In this document: positions 8,869-9,285 of the stretch, in pieces | Layout: every line of letters begins with the position of its first letter | How positions within the stretch are numbered: position 1 is the stretch's first letter | Source: Candidatus Coliplasma caballi | Lineage (GTDB): Bacteria > Bacillota > Clostridia > Oscillospirales > CAG-382 | Direction of reading: 5' to 3' | Assembly (NCBI GenBank): GCA_018065365.1 | Contig: JAGHTH010000123.1 | Location: 1 to 9,285, forward strand | Length of the DNA stretch: 9,285 nt | Program-made: the position numbers and the translations under genes | Notes under the pieces: generated by a model | The model's input: only the letters and a program-made list of their open reading frames with translations | Database searches by the model: none | Told to the model about the DNA's origin: nothing

Positions 8869-9285
8869 ATGAAATGCAAACATTGCGGCGCGGATTGCGC
8901 CGACAACGCAAAATACTGCACCTGCTGCGGCGAGCCGCTGCAAACGCAGACCGTTCCCGCAGCCGAGGCGGCGGAACAGGATTTCAGCGTGGGACAGACG
9001 TTTTCCGTCGGGCAGGAGGGCGAAATGCCCGAGGTGAAAGAGAGTTTCCGCACGAAACTGCTTTCGCTCTGCGGGCAGAAGTTCCTGGCGCTCTGCATTC
9101 TCGAAACGATTGCGACTTGCTTGGTGCTGGTCGCCGGGATCAGCAATACGGGGGTTACTTTCGACTTGCTCGGGATCCTCGCGACGATCTTTTTGTGGAT
9201 CGTGTATTCTTCGGCGAAAAAAGGGACCGTGGACGGAAAGAATCTGCGCCGGCTCAGCGGCGTGGCGTACGCGCAGTACATCATC
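8869..9285 (+). CDS. Zinc-ribbon membrane protein, N-terminal part (window edge)
   Basis: The frame from the ATG at 8869 runs to the window end without a stop: 139 codons. The amino terminus is a zinc ribbon with Cys3-x2-Cys6 and Cys17-x2-Cys20 (MKCKHCGADC...YCTCCGEPL), plus extra cysteines at 10 and 19. A polar linker follows (22-60), containing a short repeat FSVGQ-T-FSVGQ (39-48). Then come two probable membrane helices (about 72-91 and 98-114) joined by a short loop, and a basic segment (117-128). This zinc-ribbon plus membrane layout is common in uncharacterised clostridial proteins; the ribbon would be cytoplasmic. GGGGGA at 8855-8860 with an 8-base spacer supports the start. The SGNH gene stops 22 bases upstream, so the two are likely co-transcribed. 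The function is unknown. Confidence 0.85.
   Translation, partial: MKCKHCGADCADNAKYCTCCGEPLQTQTVPAAEAAEQDFSVGQTFSVGQEGEMPEVKESFRTKLLSLCGQKFLALCILETIATCLVLVAGISNTGVTFDLLGILATIFLWIVYSSAKKGTVDGKNLRRLSGVAYAQYII

Noticed and set aside
6375..9284. Long minus-strand frames opposite the SGNH and zinc-ribbon genes (6375-7154, 7155-8048, 8217-9284).
   Set aside because: All are consistent with in-register antisense shadowing of plus-strand genes that have promoters, ribosome sites and recognisable domains. The Arg/Gly/Phe-rich repeats in the last one are the reverse reading of the Ser/Glu stalk repeat.

Overview
The window looks like chromosomal DNA from a moderately high-GC Bacillota, most likely a gut-type clostridial anaerobe (Oscillospiraceae-like). 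The evidence is clear Shine-Dalgarno sites (AAGGAG, GAGGG, GGGGGA), a Gram-positive PcrA-type helicase with its C-terminal tail domain, a Firmicutes-style Mrp with an N-terminal cysteine cluster, a type II lipoprotein signal, and a C-terminally anchored surface protein with no outer-membrane features. The taxonomic call is inference; there is no rRNA or tRNA here to settle it.

The layout is two divergent transcription units. The left unit runs on the minus strand from a promoter near 6320 towards position 1: a UvrD/PcrA-family helicase (6259-3869), valyl-tRNA synthetase valS (3846-1144), a 195-base gap holding a long imperfect palindrome and a pair of competing hairpins, an Mrp/NBP35 Fe-S carrier ATPase (948-133), and the first 39 codons of a lipoprotein (118-1, cut by the window edge). 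Helicase and valS are 22 bases apart and Mrp and the lipoprotein 14 bases apart, so each pair is probably co-transcribed. Whether transcription crosses the valS-mrp gap is unclear.

The right unit runs on the plus strand from a promoter at 6353-6381. It holds a large exported protein (6426-8846) with a signal peptide, two diverged copies of an N-terminal module, a possible Fn3-like domain, an SGNH/GDSL hydrolase domain with all catalytic blocks, a small beta-rich module, a Ser/Glu/Pro stalk with a 63-bp tandem repeat, and a C-terminal membrane anchor. It is followed 22 bases later by the start of a zinc-ribbon membrane protein (8869 to the window end).

The left unit is housekeeping (DNA repair or replication, translation, Fe-S assembly). 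The right unit is the accessory part: a probable cell-surface esterase tethered to the membrane, whose N-terminal duplicated module I cannot assign to a family. I see no CRISPR array, insertion sequence, phage gene, tRNA or rRNA, and no convincing new multi-gene system. The most unusual content is the architecture of the SGNH surface protein and the palindrome between valS and mrp. Nearly full-length antisense open frames lie opposite every large gene and are explained by codon bias, not by genes.
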